A stretch of 64,000 nt of DNA from NCBI GenBank assembly GCA_905221605.1, contig CAJNDS010000451.1, positions 73,005 through 137,004 on the forward strand, read 5' to 3'. The notes below the pieces were generated by a model that was not told the origin of the DNA, did no database searches, and worked only from the letters and a program-made list of their open reading frames with translations. The position numbers and the translations under genes were made by a program. This DNA is from Symbiodinium natans (taxonomy: Eukaryota; Sar; Dinophyceae; Suessiales; Symbiodiniaceae). Every line of letters begins with the position of its first letter. Positions within the stretch are counted from its first letter, which is position 1. Positions 9,263 to 18,199 of the stretch are shown here, one piece after another.

Positions 9263-9415
9263 GGGGTATAAGAAGGTACCCTTAATCTTATTCCCCTCTA
9301 GAACCCCTATATATATATATACGTATATACATATATATATATATATACCTTGTATAGCCCCTGTATACCTAAGTAGCCCCCTGATAACCCCCCCCAATAA
9401 CCCCTGATAAGGGTC
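9263..9415. mobile_element. Inverted-repeat element with (TA)n core, possible intron
   Basis: Left words GTATAAGAAGGTACCCTTAA and right words CCTAAGTAGCCC and AAGGGTCCC resemble the ends of the intron at 33,963-34,310. The interior has TATATA runs (9,307-9,347). The element ends a few bases before an open coding island. Confidence 0.45.
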
Positions 9416-9422
9416 CCTGAAG

Positions 9423-9535
9423 CTCTCACCCAGCTCTCGCGCAACCTGCCTGCGAAGGAGGAAAGCGACCCAGACTACGCACAGGCAGAGAGTGAGTCAG
9501 GTTTGCTCTGGGAGCTGGGGATGTTAGCCGGATAA
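9423..9535 (+). CDS. Candidate exon, acidic
   Basis: The frame includes LSRNLPAKEESDPDYAQAES and ends in TAA at 9,533. Inside it, AGA|GTGAGT at 9,492 is a strong donor, so the real exon may stop at 9,491. The composition is one of the more convincing in this region. Function unknown. Confidence 0.45.
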
Positions 9536-9798
9536 GCCAAAAAACCCTAAACCCCAAACCTTGAAAGCCTAAAATCGAGACCTTGACAACCCCCTAAACT
9601 ACCAAACGCCTGGGTTTAAGGTTGAGGGTTGAGCCTCCGCTGCCTTGCATCTGAGGCAGACAGGCGCAAGCCAACAGCATGGGGTTTGGGGCTTGGGGGT
9701 TGAGGGTTTTAGGTAAGAAGGGAAGGACTCGCAAACCCCAACCCTGAACATCCCAAACCCGAAAAGACCTGAAGCCTCTAAACCTCCCCTAAGCTCCC

Positions 9799-9805
9799 TC
9801 CCCCC

Positions 9806-9840
<35 letters not shown>
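9799..9840. repeat. Poly-C tract
   Basis: A run of more than 30 C bases following CCCTCCCCCC words. Confidence 0.95.
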
Positions 9841-9842
<2 letters not shown>

Positions 9843-9931
9843 GAAAACGCAGACCCAGAGACAAAAAATATCAAAAAGTACTTCAAAAGACCCTAGAAAC
9901 CCCTAAACCCGAAACCCCCAGACCCGAAAAG

Positions 9932-10007
9932 ACCTATGAACGCCAGGACGACGACGCCCGGTGGCCATTTGCGCCGGCTGGGGAACGACGAGGCACTTTT
10001 TTGGGAG
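9932..10007 (+). CDS. Candidate exon with telomeric donor
   Basis: Open frame TYERQDDDARWPFAPAGERR continuing to GTFLG and ending at GGAG|GTTTAGGG. Charged, soluble composition. Together with 1,974 and 38,906 it is one of the clearest cases where the splice donor is the first telomere heptamer. Confidence 0.45.
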
Positions 10008-10139
10008 GTTTAGGGTTTAGGGTTTGGAGTTATAGGGTTCCCTGGCCCCGGCTTGAGGGTGCAGCTATATAGGCTTTAGGATGATAGCCCGCTTCTTATT
10101 CTAAGGTCTGTCAGGAAAAAAAAGTGGGTCGCAAGCAGG

Positions 10140-10328
10140 GTGCAGTGGGTGTTCGAGTGTTTGGTGGGCTTTAGGTCTAGCATGTTGTCGCTCAGCATGA
10201 TGAAAGGCAAAGCATCGGAGCTTCCGGCGGGGACCACTCGACACACCGGCTACGTGACGATGCCCGATGGTGTCAGGACTGGCGAGCGGGATAGCCCCCC
10301 AAATCCCAAAGTACCCACGCATAAATAG
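10140..10328 (+). CDS. Candidate exon or short ORF, 62 codons
   Basis: Open from ATG 10,140, including MMKGKASELPAGTTRHTGYV. No domain recognised. The opposite strand is also open, so coding is uncertain. Confidence 0.25.
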   Translation: MQWVFECLVGFRSSMLSLSMMKGKASELPAGTTRHTGYVTMPDGVRTGERDSPPNPKVPTHK

Positions 10329-10539
10329 TAATAATAAGAAGAAGAAGAATAACATCATCATCATCATCATGAACTCTAATCTCCTTTGTAGTTTTACTAC
10401 ACTAACCGCGAAACCCTACTGTAACTATTCAGGCCCCTATATTAGCTCTTCGTGTTTAGGGAACCTTACAGACCGACCCTCGGCGGCAGCCGGGAAGAAG
10501 CTTCGCCCTAAACCCTAAACCCTAAGCCCTAAACCCTAC

Positions 10540-11140
10540 ACCCCTACAAAGCAAGCTTGCCCAGAGGCTGATGGGGAAGAACCGGAAAGGTCACCCCAAG
10601 CTGGAGCAGTTGGGGAGTTCTATTTGAGAGTGCGGCCCAAACTAGAAGTGTGTTCTGTTGGCACCTTGTCCCTTGGTCCTTTTTGTTGTGTAGTTGGAAC
10701 TGCTCCAAACCTTGTTTTTGCGATGCTGGACTTGTAGAGCCGCTGTACAAGAGCTTGCACAAAGCCTGGCTGTCAAGTTTAGCAAAATAGTGGTGACCAG
10801 CTGCTTGGCTGCATGGAGAGATAGGGTGATGTGCGTGTTTAGCTAGTTCGAGAGCTGTGTTTCTCGGGTTACATCTGCATGCAGCTTGAGTAGCTACTTC
10901 GGAGCATTCCAGAGTCCAACAGCGGGGTGCTTTCCTTTTGGGTGCTGTTCTTTTTGGCTTCAGTTGTTGACGCTTACTTTGGTGCACTTGACGTACCAGC
11001 TGGGGGACTCGAAGGTTTTTTCAGTGACCTGTGGTGATTTCAAGGTAGCAAATGGCGAACGCATACAGCATATTCAGACATTCCCCTGCAGAGTGTCCGA
11101 GAGGTCAGCTAAGCGGGTGGCAAAAAAAACCCTACACCCC
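10540..11140. other. Unique 0.6-kb stretch without tracts; minus ORF of 147 codons doubtful
   Basis: This is one of the few stretches free of telomere-like DNA. A 147-codon minus-strand frame (10,544-10,987) and a 90-codon plus frame overlap here. Neither shows a motif or biased composition, and it could be an untranslated region. Confidence 0.35.
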
Positions 11141-11215
11141 CAAACCCCTAAACCCTAAAACCCTAAACCCCTAAACCCCTAAACCCTAAACCCCTCTACC
11201 CCTAAACCCTAAACC

Positions 11216-11301
11216 GTGGCAAGGATCGCGGTCGATGTCCTTCTTCCAGCCTGCGCGCAAGGCCGGACAGTGCAGCTGCCAGCATTGGGCCATGGTCATC
11301 A
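11216..11301 (+). CDS. Candidate exon cut by inverted-repeat element B
   Basis: Reads ARIAVDVLLPACAQGRTVQL and further to GHGHH, then runs into the terminus TTTGGGATGCTCCCC of an element B copy. Flanking TCATCAT words on both sides of the element suggest a target duplication. Confidence 0.4.
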
Positions 11302-11442
11302 TTTGGGATGCTCCCCCTTATACAAACAGCCTTTAGTAGGGATCATTCTAGGGGGTACTATAATCATAATTCCTATTCAGGACTGGTTAGGGCTACTTGG
11401 ATCCCCAGTAAACACTGTTTGTATGAGGGGGAACATCCCAAA
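11302..11442. mobile_element. Inverted-repeat element, family B
   Basis: TTTGGGATGCTCCCCCTTATAC on the left pairs with GTATGAGGGGGAACATCCCAAA on the right. Inner words TAGGGATCAT and GGGGGTACTATAAT recur in the copies at 12,578, 39,514, 42,583, 49,680 and 49,880. No coding capacity. Confidence 0.8.
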
Positions 11443-11509
11443 TCATCATGTTTTCACATTCGTCATCGGTTGTCATTGGAATGGTTCGTTGTGTTTGGTA
11501 GTGATTCCA

Positions 11510-11572
11510 CCCTAAACCCTAAACCCTAAACCCTAAACCCTAAACCCTAAACCCTAAACCCTAAACCCTAAA
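11510..11572 (-). repeat. Telomere-like CCCTAAA tract
   Basis: Nine near-perfect CCCTAAA heptamers. Confidence 0.95.
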
Positions 11573-12309
11573 TAATTAGTTGTTACGGTTTACAAGAATG
11601 ACATTGCGGAGCTGGCAACATGGACCTGTAGTTTGGAGTCAAATAAGTTGGGCCCGAGGCAAGGTTCAGAGCAGATTATGGGGGGGTGTGGGCAGAGGGT
11701 TTAGGGTTTAGGGTTTAGGGTTTAGGGTTTAGGGTTTAGGTTTAGGGCTTAGGGTTTAGGGGCAGCTCCTCCAAGTAGGCCTAGCAGTCGAACACAAAAC
11801 CCTAAACCCTAAACGTCCGCCCACGAATCCTGTTTCACCCCTGACTGAGCCCACCAGATGCGGACGGAACGCTGCGGCCCGTGCCCACAGTTGTGCACAC
11901 TGCGCGATATTGGCGTGCCTTTGAGCCATGGCTGCTTTTAGGGAGGGATTTTGGGCGGGTTTAGGGTTTAATTAGGGTTCAGGTGTCTTCGTCGTAGGCT
12001 TCTTGTTTGAGGCACCTTTCTGTAGATCAGCAAGTTCAATTCAAAGGGCTTCGGGTTTAGGTTTAGGGGTGGGTGAAGGAGTTAAGGGGGGTCTGAGGAC
12101 CCCTGCTTTGCCGAAGCACAGGGTGTGGGGTTCCTGTCGTGCATCAGGCGCCACGGTCTCCTAGCATGCTTGGGGTGCAGAGATGCTGGCGAAATGTTTT
12201 GGAGCCTCTTGTGAAGCGGGCCCGATCCAGGCGTTGATGGGGTCTGGCGGCTTTCTTGTTTTTTGGCTATGGAGTGATGAGTTTTGTCAGCTTCGCCTTT
12301 GTTACCGGC
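11573..12309. other. Mixed unique and telomere-like DNA, no gene called
   Basis: Includes a TTTAGGG tract at 11,699-11,760. The stretches at 11,815-11,945 and 12,080-12,300 are GC-rich and could hold exons, but several frames are open and none stands out. Confidence 0.35.
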
Positions 12310-12312
12310 GCC

Positions 12313-12394
12313 ATACCCTAAACCCTAAACCCTAAACCCTAAACCCTAAACCCTAAACCCTAAACCCTAAACCCTAAACCCTAAACCCTAAACC
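12313..12394 (-). repeat. Telomere-like CCCTAAA tract
   Basis: Twelve near-perfect CCCTAAA heptamers. Confidence 0.95.
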
Positions 12395-12467
12395 CATATG
12401 CCTGAGCGGCTAGGCCTTCAACCCTGCAAGCCAAAAAACCCTTACCCTAAACCCTCTCATAGGATAC

Positions 12468-12542
12468 ACGACAGAAGATGCTTAGCAACGACCACTGGCC
12501 CCTCAGTCACGTGCCCCAGCCCTCAAGCGCCCGCCGGTTGCA
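12468..12542 (+). CDS. Candidate exon
   Basis: Reads DRRCLATTTGPSVTCPSPQA up to GGTTGCAG|GTCTTGG. Proline/cysteine-containing; unknown. Confidence 0.3.
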
Positions 12543-12577
12543 GGTCTTGGGGCTTGCAGGGTTTTAGGGGTTTAGGG

Positions 12578-12727
12578 TTGGGAGCTTTCCCCTTTATACT
12601 AACACTCCTTAATAGGGATCATAGTACCACATTTTTTTATACTAACAGTCCTTCATAGGGATCATAGCACCACCCTTTTTTTGAAAATCCCTATGAATGA
12701 CCGTTAGTATAAGGGGGAGCATCCCGA
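12578..12727. mobile_element. Inverted-repeat element, family B, with internal duplication
   Basis: CCCCTTTATACTAACACTCCTTAATAGGGATCATAGTACCAC is repeated once inside as TTTATACTAACAGTCC..., and the right end GTTAGTATAAGGGGGAGCATCCC closes the inverted repeat. No coding capacity. Confidence 0.75.
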
Positions 12728-12974
12728 GGTTTTGCGTTTATGAGATTTCGGGGTAGGGCCTCCATCCAGTAGCCCTGGCGTTTGGGTTTTGAGGTCTCCG
12801 TCCCAGTAACACGGTAAGACCTTCAGCCCCGGAAACCGGAAGCTCAGCCCACAGAAGCTACGTACTGTTTTCCTTAAGAACCCCCCCAACAAATATGCAT
12901 TACAGAAACTCTTCCCTTTTTAAAACCACAAGGGGATTAATAGTTTCATGTTTGGGCTTCTTAAGCAAACAGTA

Positions 12975-13070
12975 GCCCTAAACCCTAAACCCTAAACCCT
13001 AAACCCTAAACCCTGAACCCTGAACCCTGAACCCTGAACCCTAAACCCTAAACCCTAAACCCTAAACCAA
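12975..13070 (-). repeat. Telomere-like tract with CCCTGAA block
   Basis: Five CCCTAAA units, a block of about four CCCTGAA units, then CCCTAAA again: clustered variants as at 7,551. Confidence 0.9.
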
Positions 13071-13111
13071 GCAGCAGGAAAAGAATGCTGCCCCTTAGGA
13101 GCTCCGATGGC

Positions 13112-13168
13112 CCTTGCGCGAGTTGCTGAATCGAGGCCTGGGTGGGCCATGAAAGAAAGGTTTAGGGT
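13112..13168 (+). CDS. Candidate short terminal exon
   Basis: After TGCCCCTTAG the frame reads ELRWPLRELLNRGLGGP and ends in TGA. Short; unknown. Confidence 0.25.
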
Positions 13169-13171
13169 TTA

Positions 13172-13290
13172 AGGTTTAGGGTTTAGGGTTTAGGGTTTAG
13201 GGTTTAGGGTTCATAGCCAAGCTCGTTGCAAAAGGGTTTAGGGTTTAGGGTTTAGGGTTCAGGGTTCAGGGTTCAGGGTTTAGGGTTTTG
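13172..13290 (+). repeat. Telomere-like TTTAGGG tract with TTCAGGG block
   Basis: TTTAGGG units with a clustered run of TTCAGGG near 13,257-13,276, interrupted by a short unique segment. Confidence 0.85.
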
Positions 13291-13920
13291 GGTCATCCTC
13301 AATTTGTCGGCTAGTGCTCAAGTCCAGTTGCAAGAAAGGGTTTGAGGCTTTGGGGCTTGCGGTTTTTTGTTGGTTACCAGAGGAAGGCAAACAAGTTGGG
13401 GGTGGGGGGTGGATGTCGTGACATATTATGTGGTGGTTTTCAACCATAGTGTTTTGAACATAACGTCAAACCCTAAACCGGAACTCTCCCCTTGCTAGCC
13501 CTAAACCCTATAGAAGCTTAACCCTAAACTCTCCCCTGCTACCCCTAAACCCTACGCCCTTAGCCCTGAAACCCTATCAGGTGAGCCATGGGACTTTCTG
13601 CAACTCGGCCGGTGCTTGGGTAACCCTAAACCCTAAACCCTAAACAAGCCTGCATGGGGTGGCCTGGGTTTTTAGGTTGTCACAGGACTGGGTAGGGACA
13701 TTTTATGTTCTGCTGCTATTGGGTTTAAGAGGATCATATTCAGGAATATGTTTTTTCCGGTTTAGGGTTTAGGGTATATAGGGTTTGGGGTTTAGGGTCA
13801 CGACTGCTGCACACATTGTTTTCGCGTGGGCATTTTGGGCGGTAAAGCAACGGAAGCTACACGTATTTTCCGGTTGTACATCCGTAAGGTCCCTTAGACA
13901 TCTGTCCCTTCATCCCTGAG

Positions 13921-13991
13921 GTTGGGGCCCTGGAAAGCGGAGCTCGTGCGCAGCGGCTTCGCAGTGGTCTCCGCAGACGTGCGCGGAGCAG
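13921..13991 (+). CDS. S15/CocE-type alpha/beta-hydrolase, exon a
   Basis: The frame reads GPWKAELVRSGFAVVSADVR followed by GAG. This matches the beta-strand and nucleophile-proximal region of X-Pro dipeptidyl-peptidase/CocE hydrolases (family pattern GYAVVxVDVRGTGAS). The exon would end at GGAGCAG|GCGCGC, a GC donor of the kind known in dinoflagellates, and joins in phase to 14,139. The upstream acceptor is uncertain; the frame is open from 13,898. These hydrolases cleave ester or prolyl-peptide bonds; the substrate here cannot be inferred. Confidence 0.6.
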
Positions 13992-14138
13992 GCGCGCTCG
14001 CGCGCGCGTGCTCGTGCGCGCGAAGAGGGCGGCTCTTATCGGGTTTGGGGTTTCAAGGGTTCTTGGGGCGTTCTTGCGATTCCTCACCATCCAGCTGCGA
14101 TGCCATTTAGTCCCAAATCCCACTTGCCCGACGCGCAG

Positions 14139-14210
14139 GGGCCTCCGGCGGCGTCCAATCTGTTGTCTGGAGCGACCGGGAGACGCAAGACACCTTGGTC
14201 TCTTGGCTAA
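14139..14210 (+). CDS. S15/CocE-type alpha/beta-hydrolase, exon b
   Basis: It follows the acceptor ACGCGCAG. Joined to the G left by exon a it gives GAGASGGVQSVVWSDRETQD then TLVSWL, in register with the family pattern GTGASxG...W...E..D....W+. It ends at CTAA|GTAATT in phase 1. The match across the intron is the main evidence that the gene model is right, because neither exon alone would give the motif. Confidence 0.6.
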   Translation, partial: GPPAASNLLSGATGRRKTPWSLG

Positions 14211-14282
14211 GTAATTGAGGGGCTGGGCCCTCAAAACAGCCTCAAACCTTAAACCCCCAAACCCTAACCCCAAGGCCTGCAG

Positions 14283-14309
14283 CCAGATCCCCCGCAACCG
14301 GCCGATACT
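14283..14309 (+). CDS. S15/CocE-type alpha/beta-hydrolase, exon c (partial)
   Basis: After GGCCTGCAG the frame continues as TRSPATGRY, fitting the family stretch just before the nucleophile elbow (QPWSxGRVG). It is cut by an inverted-repeat element: the codon after TAC reads TAG unless a non-canonical donor is used. I could not find the GxSYxG nucleophile elbow downstream, so the copy may be truncated. Confidence 0.45.
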
Positions 14310-14472
14310 AGGTTCATGGGTAGTGAAAAACGGGGTTATATGTAGGGTCAGTGAACCTTATTGAGGGCACTTCTAAGACTACTTAACCCTAAACCCTAAA
14401 CCCTAACTGCTAGCAGAGAGCGCGAGCCAAAACCCTAAACCCTAAACTTATACCTACCCATGAACCTTCAAG
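14310..14472. mobile_element. Inverted-repeat element, family A variant, inside hydrolase gene
   Basis: GGTTCATGGGTAG at the left is the reverse complement of CTACCCATGAACC at the right. The right end continues as TTCAAG, the family A acceptor. CCCTAAA groups are nested inside. TAG flanks both ends, which may be a 3-bp target duplication. Confidence 0.6.
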
Positions 14473-15074
14473 TAGGGCCGCGGAGGACAGAGACTCAACA
14501 CCAGACCTCCAAATCTAAGGCTTGGTTTAGGGGTTTCGGGTTTAGCGTTTAGGGTTTAGGGTTTGATCCTTGACCATACCAGTACTGGAAGAAGTGTTGA
14601 GCAGTTGCAGTGTTTAGGTTTTAGACTGTGATTAATTTTCGGGCGCATCGACGGCTGAACCCCCAAACCCGAAACCCCAGCGCCCTAAACAATAAACCCT
14701 ACAAAGCCCCACAGAACTAAAACCCTAAACCCTTCTGTAAACCCTAAGCCCCTCCAAGTAAACCCTAGGCAGGTAAAGTCCCGAACCCTGTGAACCCTGA
14801 ACGCCTGACATATGCCTTACAAACTAAAACACTAAACCCTGTGTAATCCCTAGTGGCTCTAGTAACCTAAAAAAATCACAAGCCCGATAAACCATGAAAA
14901 AAACAAACTGAACAACTAAAGCTGTGCTTCTCCCTCGGATGGTCCGCAGTGACAGTATGCATAAACAGCTAAGCTCCTCAATCCCCTGAACGAAAAAGCC
15001 TCTTTTTTTGGTAGCCTAAACCCTGGACCCTAAACCCTAAACCCTAAACCTCTCTTTCATATATAATTTAAATG
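14473..15074. other. Degenerate telomere-like DNA
   Basis: A short open piece at 14,476-14,510 may continue the hydrolase gene but shows no family motif. The rest is CCCTAAA-like words with A-rich linkers. Confidence 0.35.
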
Positions 15075-15081
15075 TTAATGA

Positions 15082-15226
15082 GTTACTGGGCAAGGTCATT
15101 TTTTTACTGGGCAAGGTCATTTCTTTGCTGGGCAAGGTCATATTTTTCTGGGCAAGGTCATTTTTTTACTGGGCAAGGTCATTTTTTTTTACTGGGCAAG
15201 GTCATTTTTTTACTGGGCAAGGTCGT
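15082..15226. repeat. Minisatellite, unit ACTGGGCAAGGTCATTTTTT, about 7 copies
   Basis: Seven copies of TGGGCAAGGTC separated by T runs of 4-9 bases; period 19-24 bp. A T-rich spacer with a constant core; no coding capacity. Confidence 0.95.
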
Positions 15227-15335
15227 GCCATAAGTGAAATATTTTCTTAATGTTGTGGAATTCTTTGGGCGGGTGGGTATTCTTCTGGAGTTTCTTGACT
15301 AGTGACTGCTTGGACTTGAAACCCTAAGCCCTAAG

Positions 15336-15528
15336 CCCGAAGCCCTAAACCCTAAACCCTAAACCCTAAACCCTAAACCCTAAACCCTAAACCCTAAACC
15401 CTAAACCCTAAACCCTAAACCCTAAACCCTAAACCTAAAACCCTAAACCCTAAACCCTAAACCCTAAACCCTAAACCCTAAACCCTAAACCCTAAACCCT
15501 AAACCCTAAACCCTAAACCCTAAACCTT
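15336..15528 (-). repeat. Longest telomere-like CCCTAAA tract
   Basis: About 26 near-perfect CCCTAAA heptamers with one shortened unit. It is interstitial, since unique sequence lies on both sides. Confidence 0.98.
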
Positions 15529-15552
15529 TCTTTTGGGGGGGAAGGGGGGTAA

Positions 15553-15626
15553 GGGGAGCCGAGGAGCTCATCGACTTCATCGTGGGCTCGGGCTCACGGC
15601 CAAGGCAGCAATGGAGCGATGGCCAG
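15553..15626 (+). CDS. Candidate exon
   Basis: Reads GAEELIDFIVGSGSRPRQQW then SDGQ, ending at GGCCAG|GTCCGG just before a TTTAGGG tract. The composition is convincingly protein-like; family not recognised. Confidence 0.45.
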
Positions 15627-15633
15627 GTCCGGG

Positions 15634-15960
15634 GTTTAGGGTTTAGGGTTTAGGGTTTAGGGTTGAGGGTCAAAGTTCTAGGGTTTAGGGTTTAGGGTTT
15701 AGGGTTTAGGTTGAACAGGGTCAAAGTTTAAGGTTTTGGTTTGGGGTGTGAAGGTTTGAGGTTTAGGGTTCATAGGGCTTATAGGGCTTTAGGGTTTGGG
15801 GAGGTTTGGAGAGAAACAGCCCTTTTTATAGGGCTTTTAGGGCTTTAGGGTTTGGGGGGGTTTGGGGGGGTTTGGGGGGGGTTTGGGGAGAAACCGGTTT
15901 CGGGGTTGGGGTCTGGGTCGAGAAAGCTTGGGGCTGATAAGGTTAAGGGGTTAGGGTTTC
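15634..15960 (+). repeat. TTTAGGG tract grading into GGTTTGGGG repeats
   Basis: Perfect TTTAGGG near 15,634-15,710, then degenerate G-rich words such as GGGGGGGTTTGGGG at 15,850-15,890. No coding islands. Confidence 0.8.
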
Positions 15961-16033
15961 TGCTCTCTCTCTCTCTCTATGTGTCCGTGTGTGTGTGTGT
16001 GTGTGCGAAGCCCTCAAACGCTAGAAGCACAAA

Positions 16034-16185
16034 ATGCAGGTGGCACTCTTCGGGGTGTCCTACGACGCCGGGGCTGCCGTGCGGGCAGCTGCACAGAAAC
16101 ATCCGGCTGTGAAGGCGATGGGTTTACGGCCGGTGCTGCATCGTCTGAGCTCGAGACCGAGCTTGCTCGCAAACGCTGTGTTGGG
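16034..16185 (+). CDS. Candidate exon
   Basis: From ATG 16,034 the frame includes VALFGVSYDAGAAVRAAAQK. A second frame gives SSELETELARKRC near the 3' part, so the frame or exon border is uncertain. It is preceded by CT and GT microsatellites and followed by a G run. Unknown. Confidence 0.35.
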
Positions 16186-16504
16186 GGGGGGGGGGGGGGG
16201 AAGTGGGGGGTGGGGGGGAAGGAGAACCCTAAACCCAGAAACCCTAAACCATCCCTAAACCCTAGACTAGTGACCAGGGTCTTGTCAAACTTGTCAGTTG
16301 TTCGCCCTGAACCCTAACGCGGGCGCAAATTGGAACTCGGTGGGCTCAAGTTGCAAAGGCCACCAAACATGAGATCACTTGCATGAGCTGCATATGAGCT
16401 ACACAAATGTCACCAGAAGTCTATGAAGCTTCTCTGCAACGTGGATATATCCTTTGTGCCTGGCAAGACATCTGAGCAGATCTCCCTCCCATCGCAGCTT
16501 CGCC

Positions 16505-16575
16505 ATGTCCCAGAGAAACTTGAAGAAGCCGCAGTCGGCCAAGCCGAAGGCCTCCGACAAGGAGGAGACGAGGGG
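16505..16575 (+). CDS. Na+/K+-type P-type ATPase alpha subunit, exon 1 (N-terminus)
   Basis: ATG 16,505 opens a lysine-rich frame, MSQRNLKKPQSAKPKASDKE, like the basic cytosolic N-terminus of animal-type Na+/K+-ATPase alpha subunits. The donor is unresolved: GGG|GTGGGT gives the wrong phase, whereas GC or GA donors slightly upstream would keep it. Assignment rests on exons 2-3. The product would be a membrane ion pump. Confidence 0.45.
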
Positions 16576-16708
16576 GTGGGTCCGAAGTTGTCCTTGAACT
16601 GCTTTTGGGGCGTTTTTAAAGCGCCTACATGTTGCCCTATATATCCCATGCAACCCCAAATCCCAAACCCTAAACCCTAAACCCCCCACCCCGCCGAAGC
16701 CACGCCAG

Positions 16709-16774
16709 GATAAGCAGAAGGAGGACGCCGAGCTGGACATCGAGGCACTGGCGAAGAATCTTGGTGACGCGGTG
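16709..16774 (+). CDS. Na+/K+-type P-type ATPase, exon 2
   Basis: Between CACGCCAG| and |GTACCC the frame reads DKQKEDAELDIEALAKNLGD then AV. ELDIEAL..LG is the helix that opens the cation-ATPase N-terminal domain (compare SLDELHRKYGTDL in animal pumps). It joins in phase 0 to exon 3. The intron that follows is about 465 nt of telomere-like DNA and an inverted-repeat remnant. Confidence 0.6.
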
Positions 16775-17239
16775 GTACCCCTTTCCCTTCTTTACTGTTT
16801 CAGGGTTTAGGGTTTAGTTTAGGGTTTAGATTAGGGTTGAGGGTTGAGGGTTGAGGGTTGAGGGTTTAGGGTTTAGGGTTTAGGGTTTAGGGCGCAAAGG
16901 TTCCCTTATATAAAGTAGCCAACCCCCCAACATCAGGGCGCTTCCTTGTTGTTAGTATAGGGTTTTACGAAAATAAGGGACCCCTAGCATAGACCCCACC
17001 CTGCTATCATGAACCCCCTTATTGTTACTGAGCTACCAAGGAAACCCTAAACCTTGAAAAATGGTGCCATGATGACTCAAATGGTTCCTAAACCCTAAAC
17101 CCGAAGCCCTAAACCCTAAGCCCTAAACCCTAAACCCTAAACTCTAAACCCTAAACCCTAAACCCTAAACCCTAAACCCTAAACCCTAAACCCTAAACCC
17201 TAAACCCTAAACCCTAAACCCTAAACCCTACCAAGGAAG
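16775..17239 (+). other. Probable intron made largely of telomere-like repeats
   Basis: It runs from GTACCC to GGAAG. Contents: TTTAGGG and TTGAGGG blocks (16,803-16,892), a diverged element (16,900-17,040) with AAGTAGCCAACCCC and TAAGGGACCCC words, and about 20 CCCTAAA heptamers (17,085-17,229). Confidence 0.55.
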
Positions 17240-17321
17240 TACAAGACCAACATCAAGAAGGGCCTTGGAGCCAAGAAGGCCGCCGAGATCCTGGCGCGAG
17301 ATGGCCTCAACGAGCTTCCTG
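17240..17321 (+). CDS. Na+/K+-type P-type ATPase, exon 3
   Basis: Reads YKTNIKKGLGAKKAAEILAR then DGLNELP. This is an almost textbook copy of the P-type IIC N-terminal domain ([26 protein letters not shown] in animal Na+/K+ pumps). It ends at CCTG|GTTTAGGG, a telomeric donor. It is the strongest homology signal in the first 40 kb apart from repeats. Confidence 0.75.
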
Positions 17322-17670
17322 GTTTAGGGTTTAGGGTTGAGGGTTGAGGGTTTAGGGTTTAGGGGGCCCAAAGTGAACCTCCCCCCAAAATGCCCTGAGT
17401 GCTACCAGATCTCCTCTTAGCGCTTTTAGGTCTCATATACCCTCTTACTACTAGAATGCCCTGGAATTATAAGTTGAATGAACCCCTAAACCCCTTTGGG
17501 TCTCACATACCCTCTTACTACTACTAGCAATTATGAACCCCCCAAAACCCCCTTTAGGTCTCATATACCCTCTTACTACTACTAACATAAACCCCCGAAA
17601 CTTTAGCCCTAAACCCTAAACCCTAAACCCTTGAACCCCCTTTTAAGGGCTCATTGCCTGGCTCTCCCAG
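17322..17670 (+). repeat. Probable intron with 3-copy repeat (family D) and telomere-like DNA
   Basis: After TTTAGGG/TTGAGGG heptamers, TAGGTCTCATATACCCTCTTACTACTA occurs three times (about 17,428, 17,508 and 17,552). It ends at CTCTCCCAG. Confidence 0.65.
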
Positions 17671-17723
17671 GTTGGAGAAGCCCCCGAAGCCCACGCTGCT
17701 CATGCTCTTCCTGATGCTCAGGG
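17671..17723 (+). CDS. Na+/K+-type P-type ATPase, exon 4 (start of first membrane segment)
   Basis: The frame reads LEKPPKPTLLMLFLMLR, which fits the Pro-rich linker and first helix after NEL in these pumps. The phase does not join exon 3 by canonical GT-AG sites (off by one), so either a non-canonical site is used or the copy is decayed. No later ATPase exon (DKTGT, TGDGVNDSPAL) was seen in the window. Confidence 0.5.
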
Positions 17724-18136
17724 GTACTTGGAAACAGTCTTCTTTTTTATATATACAATCTTGGTTTAGGGTTTAGGGTTTAGGGTTTAGGGTTTTCTTC
17801 TAGCAGTAGAGTTGGGAAACTTTTTCTTTTGGGGGGTAGTATTCTCCCCTTTTTTCCCAAAGGTTAACCTTTAATTCCCCGAGGTTACTGGACAACTAGG
17901 TTCTTATATATATATGTGGCATGGACCTTTATGTATTATTTGACGTTCTCTCTTGTTTTGTATTTAAAAACCTATAAACAAACTAAATCCAAGAAACCTG
18001 AAGCACAAATTCACCAATTTCGTTCTCTTAGGGTTTAGGGTTTACAATTTATAATTTACTCTTTTTTGATGTGAACGTACAGACGCAGTCAGATGTTGGC
18101 AACGAATACTAGCTATCACTTCTGCTCTTGCGTGGG
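17724..18136. other. AT-rich stretch, no gene seen
   Basis: Short TTTAGGG groups at 17,764-17,795 and 18,029-18,043, otherwise AT-rich unique sequence. No ATPase continuation found. Confidence 0.4.
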
Positions 18137-18199
18137 GGATGATCCAAGCGGTCTCTCGGGTCGAGCTGCGCACCGTTGTGCGCACATTGAAGTGTCCTG

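Noticed and set aside
10544-10987. A 147-codon minus-strand frame
   Set aside because: No motif, composition close to random, and plus-strand frames overlap it. Kept only as uncertain unique DNA.
15336-15528. Chromosome end or telomere
   Set aside because: The longest heptamer tract is only about 190 bp and has unique sequence on both sides, so it is interstitial.
16338-16350. GGGCTCAAG as a spliced-leader relic
   Set aside because: Only the last eight bases match, too short to separate from chance.
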